Below, piece by piece: positions 1 through 5,997 of a stretch of 6,041 bases of DNA. Source of the stretch: an uncultured Clostridia bacterium (GTDB lineage Bacteria; Bacillota; Clostridia; Lachnospirales; Anaerotignaceae); contig CAJTZO010000071.1 in assembly GCA_910583755.1 (NCBI GenBank), forward strand, positions 1-6,041. The letters are read 5' to 3'. A program made the translations under genes and the position numbers. The notes under the pieces are model-generated. The model made no database searches, was not told where the DNA came from, and worked only from the letters and a program-made list of their open reading frames with translations. Numbering within the stretch: position 1 is the stretch's first letter; every line of letters starts with the position of its first letter.

Positions 1-768
1 TTGTTTTTGTTCTATAGACTGTACAACAGCAGTTTTTCCCAGACATTTTTGTTTTGCTTTTTCAGCGTCTGTTTTACTTTCTATTTTTTCACTAATGGCA
101 CAAAAATCACCACAGTCAATTTCTACTTGATAAAATTTTTGTTTTTGAAAACTACTGATTTCTTTTTCTCTTTCTGTTAAAAAGGCTAGAGTAGGGGTCA
201 TGACCCTACCAACATTTAAAGTTTTGTGATAAAGACATGAAAAAAGTCGACTTGCGTTCATACCAATTAACCAGTCGGCTTTTGCTCTGCATAATGCAGC
301 ATCATATAAACTATCATATTTTTGACTATTTTCTAATTCAGCCATACCTTTTACTATGGCACTGTCCTCTAGTGATGAAATCCAAAGTCTTTTGACAGGC
401 TTCTTACAGTTGCATTTTTGATATACTAATCTAAATATCAATTCTCCTTCTCTACCTGCGTCTGTAGCACAAATCAATTCTGTGACTTCTTTTTTTGCTA
501 TCAGCTCTTTTAATATTTCAAACTGTTTTTTTGTATTAATATTTACAGTATACTGCCACTCTTGCGGAATAATAGGTAAATCCTGATAATTCCATTTTGA
601 GTATTTTGCATGGTAGGTATCTGCTGACGCAAGCGACACCAAATGTCCTACACACCATGATATAATGTAATCCTTTGCTATGATATAACCGTTTTTTTTG
701 CTTGTAATGCCTAACACTTTTGCAATACTTTCTGCAACGCTCGGTTTTTCTGCAATAATCAATCTCAT
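1..768 (-). CDS. topB: DNA topoisomerase III (type IA), 3' end outside window
   Basis: Type IA topoisomerase that cuts and passes single DNA strands in the cytoplasm; copies on conjugative elements are thought to resolve DNA during transfer or replication. Only the first 256 residues are present. The start MRLIIAEKPSVAESIAKVLG is a typical Toprim beginning with catalytic Glu7 in AEKPS. The acidic Toprim motif ATDAGREGELIFR covers residues 101-113 (Asp103, Glu107, Glu109). Residues 160-199 (RAKADWLIGMNASRLF, then LNVGRVMTPTLAFL) match the domain IV region of TopB. The catalytic tyrosine motif would lie further downstream, beyond position 1, so activity cannot be judged. The start is set by ATG at 766-768 with a G-rich Shine-Dalgarno five bases upstream. 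It is the last visible gene of the operon, 19 bases after the DUF4366 gene. The assignment is firm; the Gly at the usual second Asp of DxD is, as I recall, common in Firmicutes TopB. Confidence 0.95.
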   Translation of the reverse strand, partial: MRLIIAEKPSVAESIAKVLGITSKKNGYIIAKDYIISWCVGHLVSLASADTYHAKYSKWNYQDLPIIPQEWQYTVNINTKKQFEILKELIAKKEVTELICATDAGREGELIFRLVYQKCNCKKPVKRLWISSLEDSAIVKGMAELENSQKYDSLYDAALCRAKADWLIGMNASRLFSCLYHKTLNVGRVMTPTLAFLTEREKEISSFQKQKFYQVEIDCGDFCAISEKIESKTDAEKAKQKCLGKTAVVQSIEQKQ

Positions 769-773
769 AGTAT

Positions 774-781
774 CCCCCCTT
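774..781 (-). promoter_or_regulatory. Ribosome binding site of topB
   Basis: Reads AAGGGGGG on the minus strand, five bases before the ATG at 768. It is a run of G rather than the AAGGAG used by the other genes here, but its place in the 19-base gap fixes the topB start. Confidence 0.75.
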
Positions 782-787
782 ATTTTT

Positions 788-1579
788 TTAATTATCTATG
801 TATTCATCTGGAATATCATCATAATATTCTACATCAGAAGTTTTATTATCTGTAATATTGTTTTTTTCTTCTGCAATATCATCTTCATTTACAAAAATTT
901 CTTCTTTGCTTTCCTGCTCGTCCCCATTTATTGTTTCTTCTGTTTCTTCATCATCATCGTCAATATATTCTTGTTTTGGTCTGTAAACTTTAAAATAATA
1001 ACCAGCAACGATAGCAATTACAATGCCTACTATTGAAAATATCATTGTTCCTTTTTCATTTTGTGCATTTGACTGTTCTTTTTTCTCTTTTTCTTCTGTA
1101 TTTTCAATGTCTGCTCCAATACATTTTTTTAAATTGACACTACATAATTCACACTGTGTATTTACCATACCTACAGCACACTTTTGCGTACAAGTACAAA
1201 TGGGTTCTTTTTGTTCTGGAAGTGCTGTTTCTTTTGGTTTTTCTGTATTTGTCAATGAAAATAAATCTTGTTCTGTAACCTCATTTAAAAAATAAACATT
1301 TTCACTTTCTCTTGCTCTATCTACAATTAAATAAAATATATTTTCATTGGGTGTAGAAATCGTAAAAAATTCTTTTTCATTTTCTGTTTTGACATCATCT
1401 ACTATAGTGGCATTTCCTTTGGGTGTAAATCCTCTGGGAGTGGTATCTGGCTTGTTTTCGCTGTCCATGCTTGCGGATGCAGGAGTTGTTGTTTGTGGCT
1501 GTACCATAGCAATCGCCTGTGTTGGTAAAAATACAATAAAAAAACAAAAAAACAAAATAATTATGCTATTCTTTTTCAT
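788..1579 (-). CDS. DUF4366 (CD1107-like) mobile element membrane protein
   Basis: 263 residues. An N-terminal signal peptide (residues 1-24, hydrophobic core IIILFFCFFIVFL, likely cleavage after QAIA) is followed by a Thr/Pro/Ser-rich linker. A conserved block at 70-109 (FFTISTPNENIFYLIVDRAR, then a VYFLNEVTEQDL stretch) is the typical DUF4366 signature. A six-cysteine cluster follows (C128, C130, C134, C143, C146, C153). One membrane segment spans about 178-197, and the tail (204-263) is very acidic. The layout predicts a type I membrane protein with the cysteine cluster outside and the acidic tail in the cytoplasm. Relatives, as I recall, sit next to DUF4315 and topoisomerase III in Tn1549/CTn-type elements; the molecular role is unknown, perhaps a mating-channel or surface component. 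The start ATG at 1577-1579 lies inside the end of the DUF4315 gene (14-base overlap) and has an excellent Shine-Dalgarno, implying coupled translation. Confidence 0.88.
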   Translation of the reverse strand: MKKNSIIILFFCFFIVFLPTQAIAMVQPQTTTPASASMDSENKPDTTPRGFTPKGNATIVDDVKTENEKEFFTISTPNENIFYLIVDRARESENVYFLNEVTEQDLFSLTNTEKPKETALPEQKEPICTCTQKCAVGMVNTQCELCSVNLKKCIGADIENTEEKEKKEQSNAQNEKGTMIFSIVGIVIAIVAGYYFKVYRPKQEYIDDDDEETEETINGDEQESKEEIFVNEDDIAEEKNNITDNKTSDVEYYDDIPDEYIDN

Positions 1580-1817
1580 CGCTAATGACCTCCTTTTTCA
1601 TTTTCTCAATGATTGCTTTCACATTCATGTTTTGAATTGCCTTCAAAACATATTTCAATTCTTCTGGCTGTACTTTTATACTTCTGACTGCTTGTACAAT
1701 TTCATCATTTTCAGCTTGTGTTTTTTGCTTTTCCAAATCTTCAAGCTGTATTTGTAATTCGAGCATTTTTTCTTTTAATTTTTCAATATTTTTTGCAATT
1801 TTTTCTGATTTTATCAT
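1566..1817 (-). CDS. DUF4315 family small coiled-coil protein
   Basis: 83 residues, no signal peptide or membrane segment, so probably cytoplasmic. Residues 5-38 form a charged heptad-like helix (EKIAKNIEKLKEKMLELQ, then QLEDLEKQKTQAEN), a strong coiled-coil candidate. Residues 38-56 (DEIVQAVRSIKVQPEELKY) match the conserved EIV..VR....PEEL segment of DUF4315 proteins, known as short proteins encoded between the wall hydrolase and DUF4366 genes in Tn1549/CTn-type elements. The length is normal for the family. The start ATG at 1815-1817 has a good AAGGAG ten bases upstream. The gene follows the radical SAM gene after 38 bases and overlaps the DUF4366 gene. The function is not established; an adaptor or scaffold role in the transfer apparatus is inference from the coiled coil and the constant neighbourhood. 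Confidence 0.87.
   Translation of the reverse strand: MIKSEKIAKNIEKLKEKMLELQIQLEDLEKQKTQAENDEIVQAVRSIKVQPEELKYVLKAIQNMNVKAIIEKMKKEVISDEKE
1588..1595 (-). promoter_or_regulatory. Ribosome binding site of DUF4366 gene
   Basis: AAGGAGGT on the minus strand, eight bases before the ATG at 1579. It lies within the last codons of the DUF4315 gene, so translation of the two genes is probably coupled. Confidence 0.85.
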
Positions 1818-1827
1818 AGTATTTTTT

Positions 1828-1833
1828 CTCCTT
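1828..1833 (-). promoter_or_regulatory. Ribosome binding site of DUF4315 gene
   Basis: AAGGAG on the minus strand, ten bases before the ATG at 1817, in the 38-base gap after the radical SAM gene. The rest of that gap shows no terminator hairpin and no convincing promoter. Confidence 0.8.
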
Positions 1834-1855
1834 TTTTATATTCATACTTTGTTCT

Positions 1856-2749
1856 TCATTTCAAATAATAATTTTCCCACAGTCTACCACTAGCATAATA
1901 TATCATTCTGTTGTTTGCCCATCTTTGTAAATCTTTTGTGATTTTAGGTGCAGACTTTTTGTTGCATATCATAATGTAAGGGCGATAACCTAGTTCCTGC
2001 ACTATTTTCACTCTATATAAATCTTGTTCATGAGTGGTATTGAAGTTTGTTAATAGGTAAATACCTGTTTTGTATTCTGGGATATTCGCTATCTCTTTGT
2101 AAAGTTTCAGTCCCTTTACAATGCTTTTTTCTTGTTTGATGTCATCAAAAGCAAAATGTATCATTTTTACTTTTATTTTTGCAAGAAGTTCAGCATTTTT
2201 CTCATTGATACATCTAGCGTCAAGTCCCTGCGTAAAATCTACATATGATTTACTGTCTATTAACTGCTGTAGAAGTTCTACATGGTCTTTGCAAGCTAAT
2301 AAATTAGGGTCTAACAACTTGATTGTTTTTTGTTCTCTCCAAAATTCTAATAAATCAGCTACTTTTATAGATTGCTTTCCTTCTTTTTGAGAAACAATAC
2401 AAAAAGGGCAATCTCTTGGACAGCCCCTTGTTAAAAATCCATATGCCGTATTTTTAGTTAACTCTGGATATAAACTATAATCTGGATAACAATGTTCTAT
2501 TTCATAGGGCAATTTGTTTTCTAAATCATAACCTGTACCACCTCCTATCACTTTATCAGCATGGATAACTGTATTTTCTTCTGTTGTATATTCTTCTGTG
2601 AATACCTTACTTTTGTATACAATATCGTACCTTTCTAAACCATTCCACCATTCTACTGTATCGCCTTTTGCCTTGTGATATGCTGATAATTTCATCAAAC
2701 ATAAATTAGGGAAGTGGTGACTATCTACATCTATCAATCCAATTTTCAT
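1856..2749 (-). CDS. Radical SAM protein of mobile elements, substrate unknown
   Basis: 297 residues from the chosen start. The cluster-binding motif C110-x3-C114-x2-C117, within TRGCPRDCPFCIVS, would hold the [4Fe-4S] cluster that cleaves S-adenosylmethionine. Further barrel signatures follow: KLLDPNLLAC (144-153), DFTQGLDAR (171-179) and HFAFDDI (198-204). Residues 1-90 look like a small Rossmann-type domain (KIGLIDVDSHHFPN at the start, VIGGGTGYDLENKLP at 67-81), as in B12-binding radical SAM enzymes, but without a clear DxHxxG. No SPASM-type cysteine-rich tail is seen. Similar proteins occur, as far as I recall, on Clostridia phages and conjugative elements; their substrate is unknown to me. 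A start seven codons upstream (ATG at 2770, overlapping the hydrolase stop) has no Shine-Dalgarno, whereas the ATG at 2747-2749 has AAGGAG and begins the conserved MKIGLIDVD, so I chose the latter. Confidence 0.88.
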   Translation of the reverse strand: MKIGLIDVDSHHFPNLCLMKLSAYHKAKGDTVEWWNGLERYDIVYKSKVFTEEYTTEENTVIHADKVIGGGTGYDLENKLPYEIEHCYPDYSLYPELTKNTAYGFLTRGCPRDCPFCIVSQKEGKQSIKVADLLEFWREQKTIKLLDPNLLACKDHVELLQQLIDSKSYVDFTQGLDARCINEKNAELLAKIKVKMIHFAFDDIKQEKSIVKGLKLYKEIANIPEYKTGIYLLTNFNTTHEQDLYRVKIVQELGYRPYIMICNKKSAPKITKDLQRWANNRMIYYASGRLWENYYLK

Positions 2750-2759
2750 TTTTTTATAT

Positions 2760-2765
2760 CTCCTT
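2760..2765 (-). promoter_or_regulatory. Ribosome binding site deciding the radical SAM start
   Basis: AAGGAG on the minus strand, ten bases before the ATG at 2749 and immediately next to the hydrolase stop codon (2767-2769). It supports the 297-residue form over a 304-residue form starting at 2770, in which this site would be inside the coding region. Confidence 0.75.
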
Positions 2766-2766
2766 A

Positions 2767-5700
2767 TCATGAAAGTCTACCAAAACCATATAGATGTTTT
2801 TGCCAATAATTACTGTTGATATTTGCATAGGAAATCGGATCTCCGGCGTGCAACATTTGTCCATTACCTACATAAATTCCAATATGACTTACGGGGTTTG
2901 CACTATCATAAGTACCTGTAAAAAATATTAAATCGCCAGGTTTTGCATTTTCTGTAGAAACAGGGGTACATTGATTATAAATACCTTGTGCGGTTGTTCT
3001 TGGTAAGTTGTGAACGCCTGATTGTGTATATACCCAGCATATAAAACCGCTACAATCAAATGAAGTATTAGGATTACTACCTCCCCAAACATAAGGATAA
3101 CCAAGATATTTTTCAGCTTCTGTCATCAACACCCCAAAACTACCATCGCCCATAGCTGCACCTGGATATTCTGGTATCACAATACCGCCTTCTGTTCCTG
3201 GTAATGCACCTTTGCCATCATCGCCGTTGTCTACAAAATACATAGGATTTAGATATTGCCCATTATGTGTTACTTCTAAATGAAAAGAGTTAGCACTTGT
3301 AAAAGCAATTTCTTCTCCTTTTTTTACTTCTTGCCCTACAGAAACATTACACCTTTCCCAGCCAGCGTATTTACTTTGATATGCCTTGTTATCCTCCATC
3401 ACAATATAATTTCCTAACATCATATCACTGCTGATTTCTGAAATTATGCCATCGTGTATTGCTAAAATGCTTGTATTTTGTGGTAGTTTTAAGTCAATTC
3501 CTCTATGTAATTCTTTTTCTCCTTGCTCATTTAAACGATAGCCATATTGTCCTGAAATATAGCTTAACCAGGAAAAGGAAAAAGGATTTCCAAAGTTTTG
3601 ACGATTTCCGTATGTTTCCATATAAACATCATATTTATATTTACAGTCACATTGATTCATAAGTGGTATTGTAGTTTGTTCCATAGGTTTTACAGTAAGT
3701 GTCACTTCTAAAACGTGCCAGTCAGAAGCATTGCCATCACTGTCATAACGGACTTCTGTTTTAGGAATAATTTGCAGATTATATTGACTATGAAATAAAT
3801 TTTCTATATCTGTTTTGATTTCCTCAAATGTAAAAAAGTCATACATCGCTGACAAATACGCCATGAGTTTATAAGGATTGTGTCCAATTTCACCAATATT
3901 GTAACGATATTCATCATAACCTGTATAAGTTTGCTCTATATGATTTATGGTATATTGTAAATTTGTTTCTAATTCTGTATAATACAAATCTGCTGCATTG
4001 ATTTCCTCATCATTTGCTGTATAAGCTGCTACAAATGTAGACGTTGCTACACCTGAAAACATAGCAGAACACGACCCAATCAAAGAACTTGACAATATAA
4101 AAAGCACACCCATCACAGCAATAATACCGATAACTGTTTTGTGTGTGCCTGCAACATGAGAAATTGCTCTCACTATCTGTACAAAAACATCTTTTGCTGT
4201 TCTAATGGTTTCTTGATTTTGTTTTTGTCTTACCATTTGAGCATATTTCTTTTTGATATTGTGTTTCTGAAGCCATTTTTTATTTGTTTCATCTGTTTTT
4301 GATTTTTGGTTTTCAACAGAAAATTTTGTCATATGATATTTTGTATTTGCTTTTTGTAATCGTTTTTCCATTTTTGTTAAAGTACGATAAGGCTTGTTTT
4401 TTCTATTATAACTCCACTTTCTGTAGCCATTTTTTAATAAAAACTCTGCTCTTTGCTCATTTTTGTGAGTTGCTTCTACAGCAGTATTTTCTTTTTCCGT
4501 TTCTGATATTTTTTGATGTCCCTTGTGCCATAATAAACTAGGAGGAGTGAAAGTAGCTCTTTTAACAGCACTCCTAATCGGCTTTACTTGATATTGTGGT
4601 TTCACTTCCTTTTCTATATGAAATTTTGTTTTGCTTGTTTTTGTTTTTTCGTCAAAACTTTTTTCAAATTTGATTTTTGTTTTTTTAGGCAGTTTTTTTT
4701 CTGCTTTTTCTAGTTTTTGTTGTGCTTTTTGCACTTTGTTTTCCAGCTTTTCTAATTTTAATTTATCTTTTGTAGAAATTTCTTTTTTTGTTTCTTTGCC
4801 AAGTGAAATATCTTTTTCATTTTTTATATTTTTTTGTTCTATTGTTCCATTTGTATCATTGTTTTGTTCTTGTTTTTCATTAGCATAGTATTGTAATTTC
4901 TTAGCTTTTTGTTTTTTTCGTTCTTCATTAGAATTTTTATCAAAAGAATGATATTTTATTTCTTCCTTTCTATTAAAATCATTTTTTGATATTTCATCAG
5001 TAAAATTATGTTGTACTTCTGTATTTTTGTTAAAATCATTCTTTGTTGCTTCATCAGAAAAATCACTTTCTGATACTGCCTTAAAATTTTGTTGTTCTCT
5101 TTTAGAAAACTGAATTTTGTTGTTTTTTTGCTTTTTGTAATTGTTTTCTTTTATAATTTCTTGCTTATTTTGTATATTGTATTGTTGTTTTTGAAATTTT
5201 AATTTTTTTGGTTTTTGTTGCTGTTTTTTATGCTCAAACTCTAAATTATTCCTTTGTTCTCTATTTTCGTTACTCTGAAACTCATTTTTATTTTGTTCTT
5301 TTTTTGATTGTTGAAGTGAGAAATCATTTTTTCTAATCATTTCTGCTGATTTTCTTTGTTGCTTTTTAATATCATACTTTTTTTCTTTTGATATTCTAAA
5401 ATGATTGTTTTCAGTATGGAACTGTTGATTTTCTGCTGTTTCTGATTCTTTTACAGTAACATCATATAATTTTTGTTTTATTTTTCTGTCATTGCTTTTT
5501 TCAGTTTTTTTATCAGAGTTTTTTTCGTTATTATAATTATAATGTAAAGTTGAGTTCACTCCATAATTCTGCAAAACTGTTTTTGTTTCAGCTACTCCTT
5601 GCAGTTTTGTATTTTTTTTATTCTTTGTAATCGCTTTTTTAGCAATTCTTTTTTTAAAATCTGATTGTGCATTGTTTTTTGTTGGCTGATATTGTTGCTC

Positions 5701-5997
5701 TTGCTGATTTTTTTCATTTGATAGTGCTACATCTGTTGTAGTATTGTTTTCTACTGATAAAAAATTTTGTTCATAAAGTGGAATATCGCTTTTTATTTCA
5801 TTCTCTAGTTGTGCTTTTTGAATCCTTTTTCTTTGTTGTTTCTTTTTAAATGAAGCAAGGCGAGCTGTACGCCCGCCTTGTTTTTCTTCTTTTGTTTCTT
5901 CTGTATTTTGCTCTTTCCATTGTTTTTTATCTAATGAAAAATCAGAAACTTTATTACTGATATTGCTTTGTTTTCCTGTTTCTTGGCTTTTTTCCAT
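2767..5997 (-). CDS. CD1108-like conjugative cell-wall hydrolase (degenerate M23 + NlpC/P60)
   Basis: 1076 residues; inferred to cut peptidoglycan so the mating channel can cross the wall. Residues 1-405 are a Lys/Gln/Asn/Glu-rich, probably disordered cytoplasmic region with repeats. Residues 405-600 are the basic, coiled-coil part conserved in the family (KLEKAEKKLPKK at 428-439). One membrane segment lies at 620-642. Residues 660-800 are an extracellular family-specific region (GYDEYRYNIGEIGHNPY). An M23/LytM-like domain (815-922) keeps zinc-ligand positions H831, D835 and H906 but has Gly879 and Ser904 where catalytic histidines are expected. The C-terminal NlpC/P60 domain (955-1076) has Cys982 in FDCSGF, His1038 in SHIGIYVG and His1050, so it looks active as an endopeptidase. 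There is no lysozyme or transglycosylase domain. The ATG at 5997 has no Shine-Dalgarno and the frame stays open to the window edge, so the true start may be upstream. Confidence 0.92.
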   Translation of the reverse strand: MEKSQETGKQSNISNKVSDFSLDKKQWKEQNTEETKEEKQGGRTARLASFKKKQQRKRIQKAQLENEIKSDIPLYEQNFLSVENNTTTDVALSNEKNQQEQQYQPTKNNAQSDFKKRIAKKAITKNKKNTKLQGVAETKTVLQNYGVNSTLHYNYNNEKNSDKKTEKSNDRKIKQKLYDVTVKESETAENQQFHTENNHFRISKEKKYDIKKQQRKSAEMIRKNDFSLQQSKKEQNKNEFQSNENREQRNNLEFEHKKQQQKPKKLKFQKQQYNIQNKQEIIKENNYKKQKNNKIQFSKREQQNFKAVSESDFSDEATKNDFNKNTEVQHNFTDEISKNDFNRKEEIKYHSFDKNSNEERKKQKAKKLQYYANEKQEQNNDTNGTIEQKNIKNEKDISLGKETKKEISTKDKLKLEKLENKVQKAQQKLEKAEKKLPKKTKIKFEKSFDEKTKTSKTKFHIEKEVKPQYQVKPIRSAVKRATFTPPSLLWHKGHQKISETEKENTAVEATHKNEQRAEFLLKNGYRKWSYNRKNKPYRTLTKMEKRLQKANTKYHMTKFSVENQKSKTDETNKKWLQKHNIKKKYAQMVRQKQNQETIRTAKDVFVQIVRAISHVAGTHKTVIGIIAVMGVLFILSSSLIGSCSAMFSGVATSTFVAAYTANDEEINAADLYYTELETNLQYTINHIEQTYTGYDEYRYNIGEIGHNPYKLMAYLSAMYDFFTFEEIKTDIENLFHSQYNLQIIPKTEVRYDSDGNASDWHVLEVTLTVKPMEQTTIPLMNQCDCKYKYDVYMETYGNRQNFGNPFSFSWLSYISGQYGYRLNEQGEKELHRGIDLKLPQNTSILAIHDGIISEISSDMMLGNYIVMEDNKAYQSKYAGWERCNVSVGQEVKKGEEIAFTSANSFHLEVTHNGQYLNPMYFVDNGDDGKGALPGTEGGIVIPEYPGAAMGDGSFGVLMTEAEKYLGYPYVWGGSNPNTSFDCSGFICWVYTQSGVHNLPRTTAQGIYNQCTPVSTENAKPGDLIFFTGTYDSANPVSHIGIYVGNGQMLHAGDPISYANINSNYWQKHLYGFGRLS
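4948..5061 (-). repeat. Tandem repeat, 2 x 57 bp, in hydrolase N-terminal region
   Basis: Two adjacent in-frame imperfect copies of 19 codons: residues 313-331 (FSDEATKNDFNKNTEVQHN) and 332-350 (FTDEISKNDFNRKEEIKYH). The shared core is F-[ST]-D-E-x-[TS]-K-N-D-F-N. The amino-acid changes are mostly conservative and the DNA copies have diverged, so this is an old internal duplication kept in frame rather than a recent slippage. Confidence 0.8.
5853..5885 (+). terminator. GC-rich hairpin with T-run, terminator-like on + strand
   Basis: A perfect 7-base inverted repeat, CAAGGCG (5856-5862) and CGCCTTG (5874-5880), encloses an 11-base loop. It is followed on the plus strand by TTTTT (5881-5885) and preceded by AAG, so the stem can extend a little. 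On the plus strand this has the form of an intrinsic terminator; on the minus strand (the mRNA sense) no T-run follows. It lies inside the hydrolase gene (residues Q40-L47) and no plus-strand gene is evident, so an actual terminator role is doubtful. It is a clear GC-rich island in very AT-rich DNA. Confidence 0.3.

Noticed and set aside
442..462. Loss of the second Asp in the TopB DxD motif (DAGREGE) as a sign of inactivation
   Set aside because: As I recall, Firmicutes TopB proteins, including element-borne ones, commonly carry DAGREGE, so this is probably a group feature rather than a defect.
698..1036. Plus-strand ORF of 112 codons rich in Ile/Phe with apparent membrane segments
   Set aside because: It is antisense to the DUF4366 and topB genes. 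The hydrophobic look comes from reading Lys/Asn/Glu codons backwards; it has no family similarity I recognise.
1023..1757. Plus-strand ORFs opposite DUF4366 and DUF4315 (1023-1295 and 1347-1757)
   Set aside because: Both are shadows of well-supported minus-strand genes, with phenylalanine/serine-biased composition typical of antisense reading and no supporting context.
2121..2390. Plus-strand ORF of 89 codons
   Set aside because: It lies wholly antisense to the radical SAM gene, whose conserved motifs confirm the minus frame.
2537..2552. Internal minus-strand AGGAGGTGG followed by an ATG inside the radical SAM gene
   Set aside because: It encodes the conserved GGGTG segment; the nearby ATG is out of frame and has no meaningful ORF.
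3550..4020. Possible lysozyme or lytic transglycosylase domain before the M23 domain, as in CwlT-type conjugative hydrolases
   Set aside because: Residues 660-815 show no catalytic Glu motif of those folds; they match instead the family-specific region (GYDEYRYNIGEIGHNPY) of CD1108-like proteins.
4532..4582. Plus-strand AGGAGGAGTG resembling a Shine-Dalgarno with a GTG start
   Set aside because: The frame stops after about 14 codons, and the bases encode a conserved segment of the hydrolase (FTPPSLLW) on the other strand.
3459..4888. Plus-strand ORFs at 3459-3662, 4284-4541 and 4631-4888
   Set aside because: They are antisense to the hydrolase gene; their Phe/Ser/Leu runs mirror the Lys/Glu/Gln-rich minus-strand protein.
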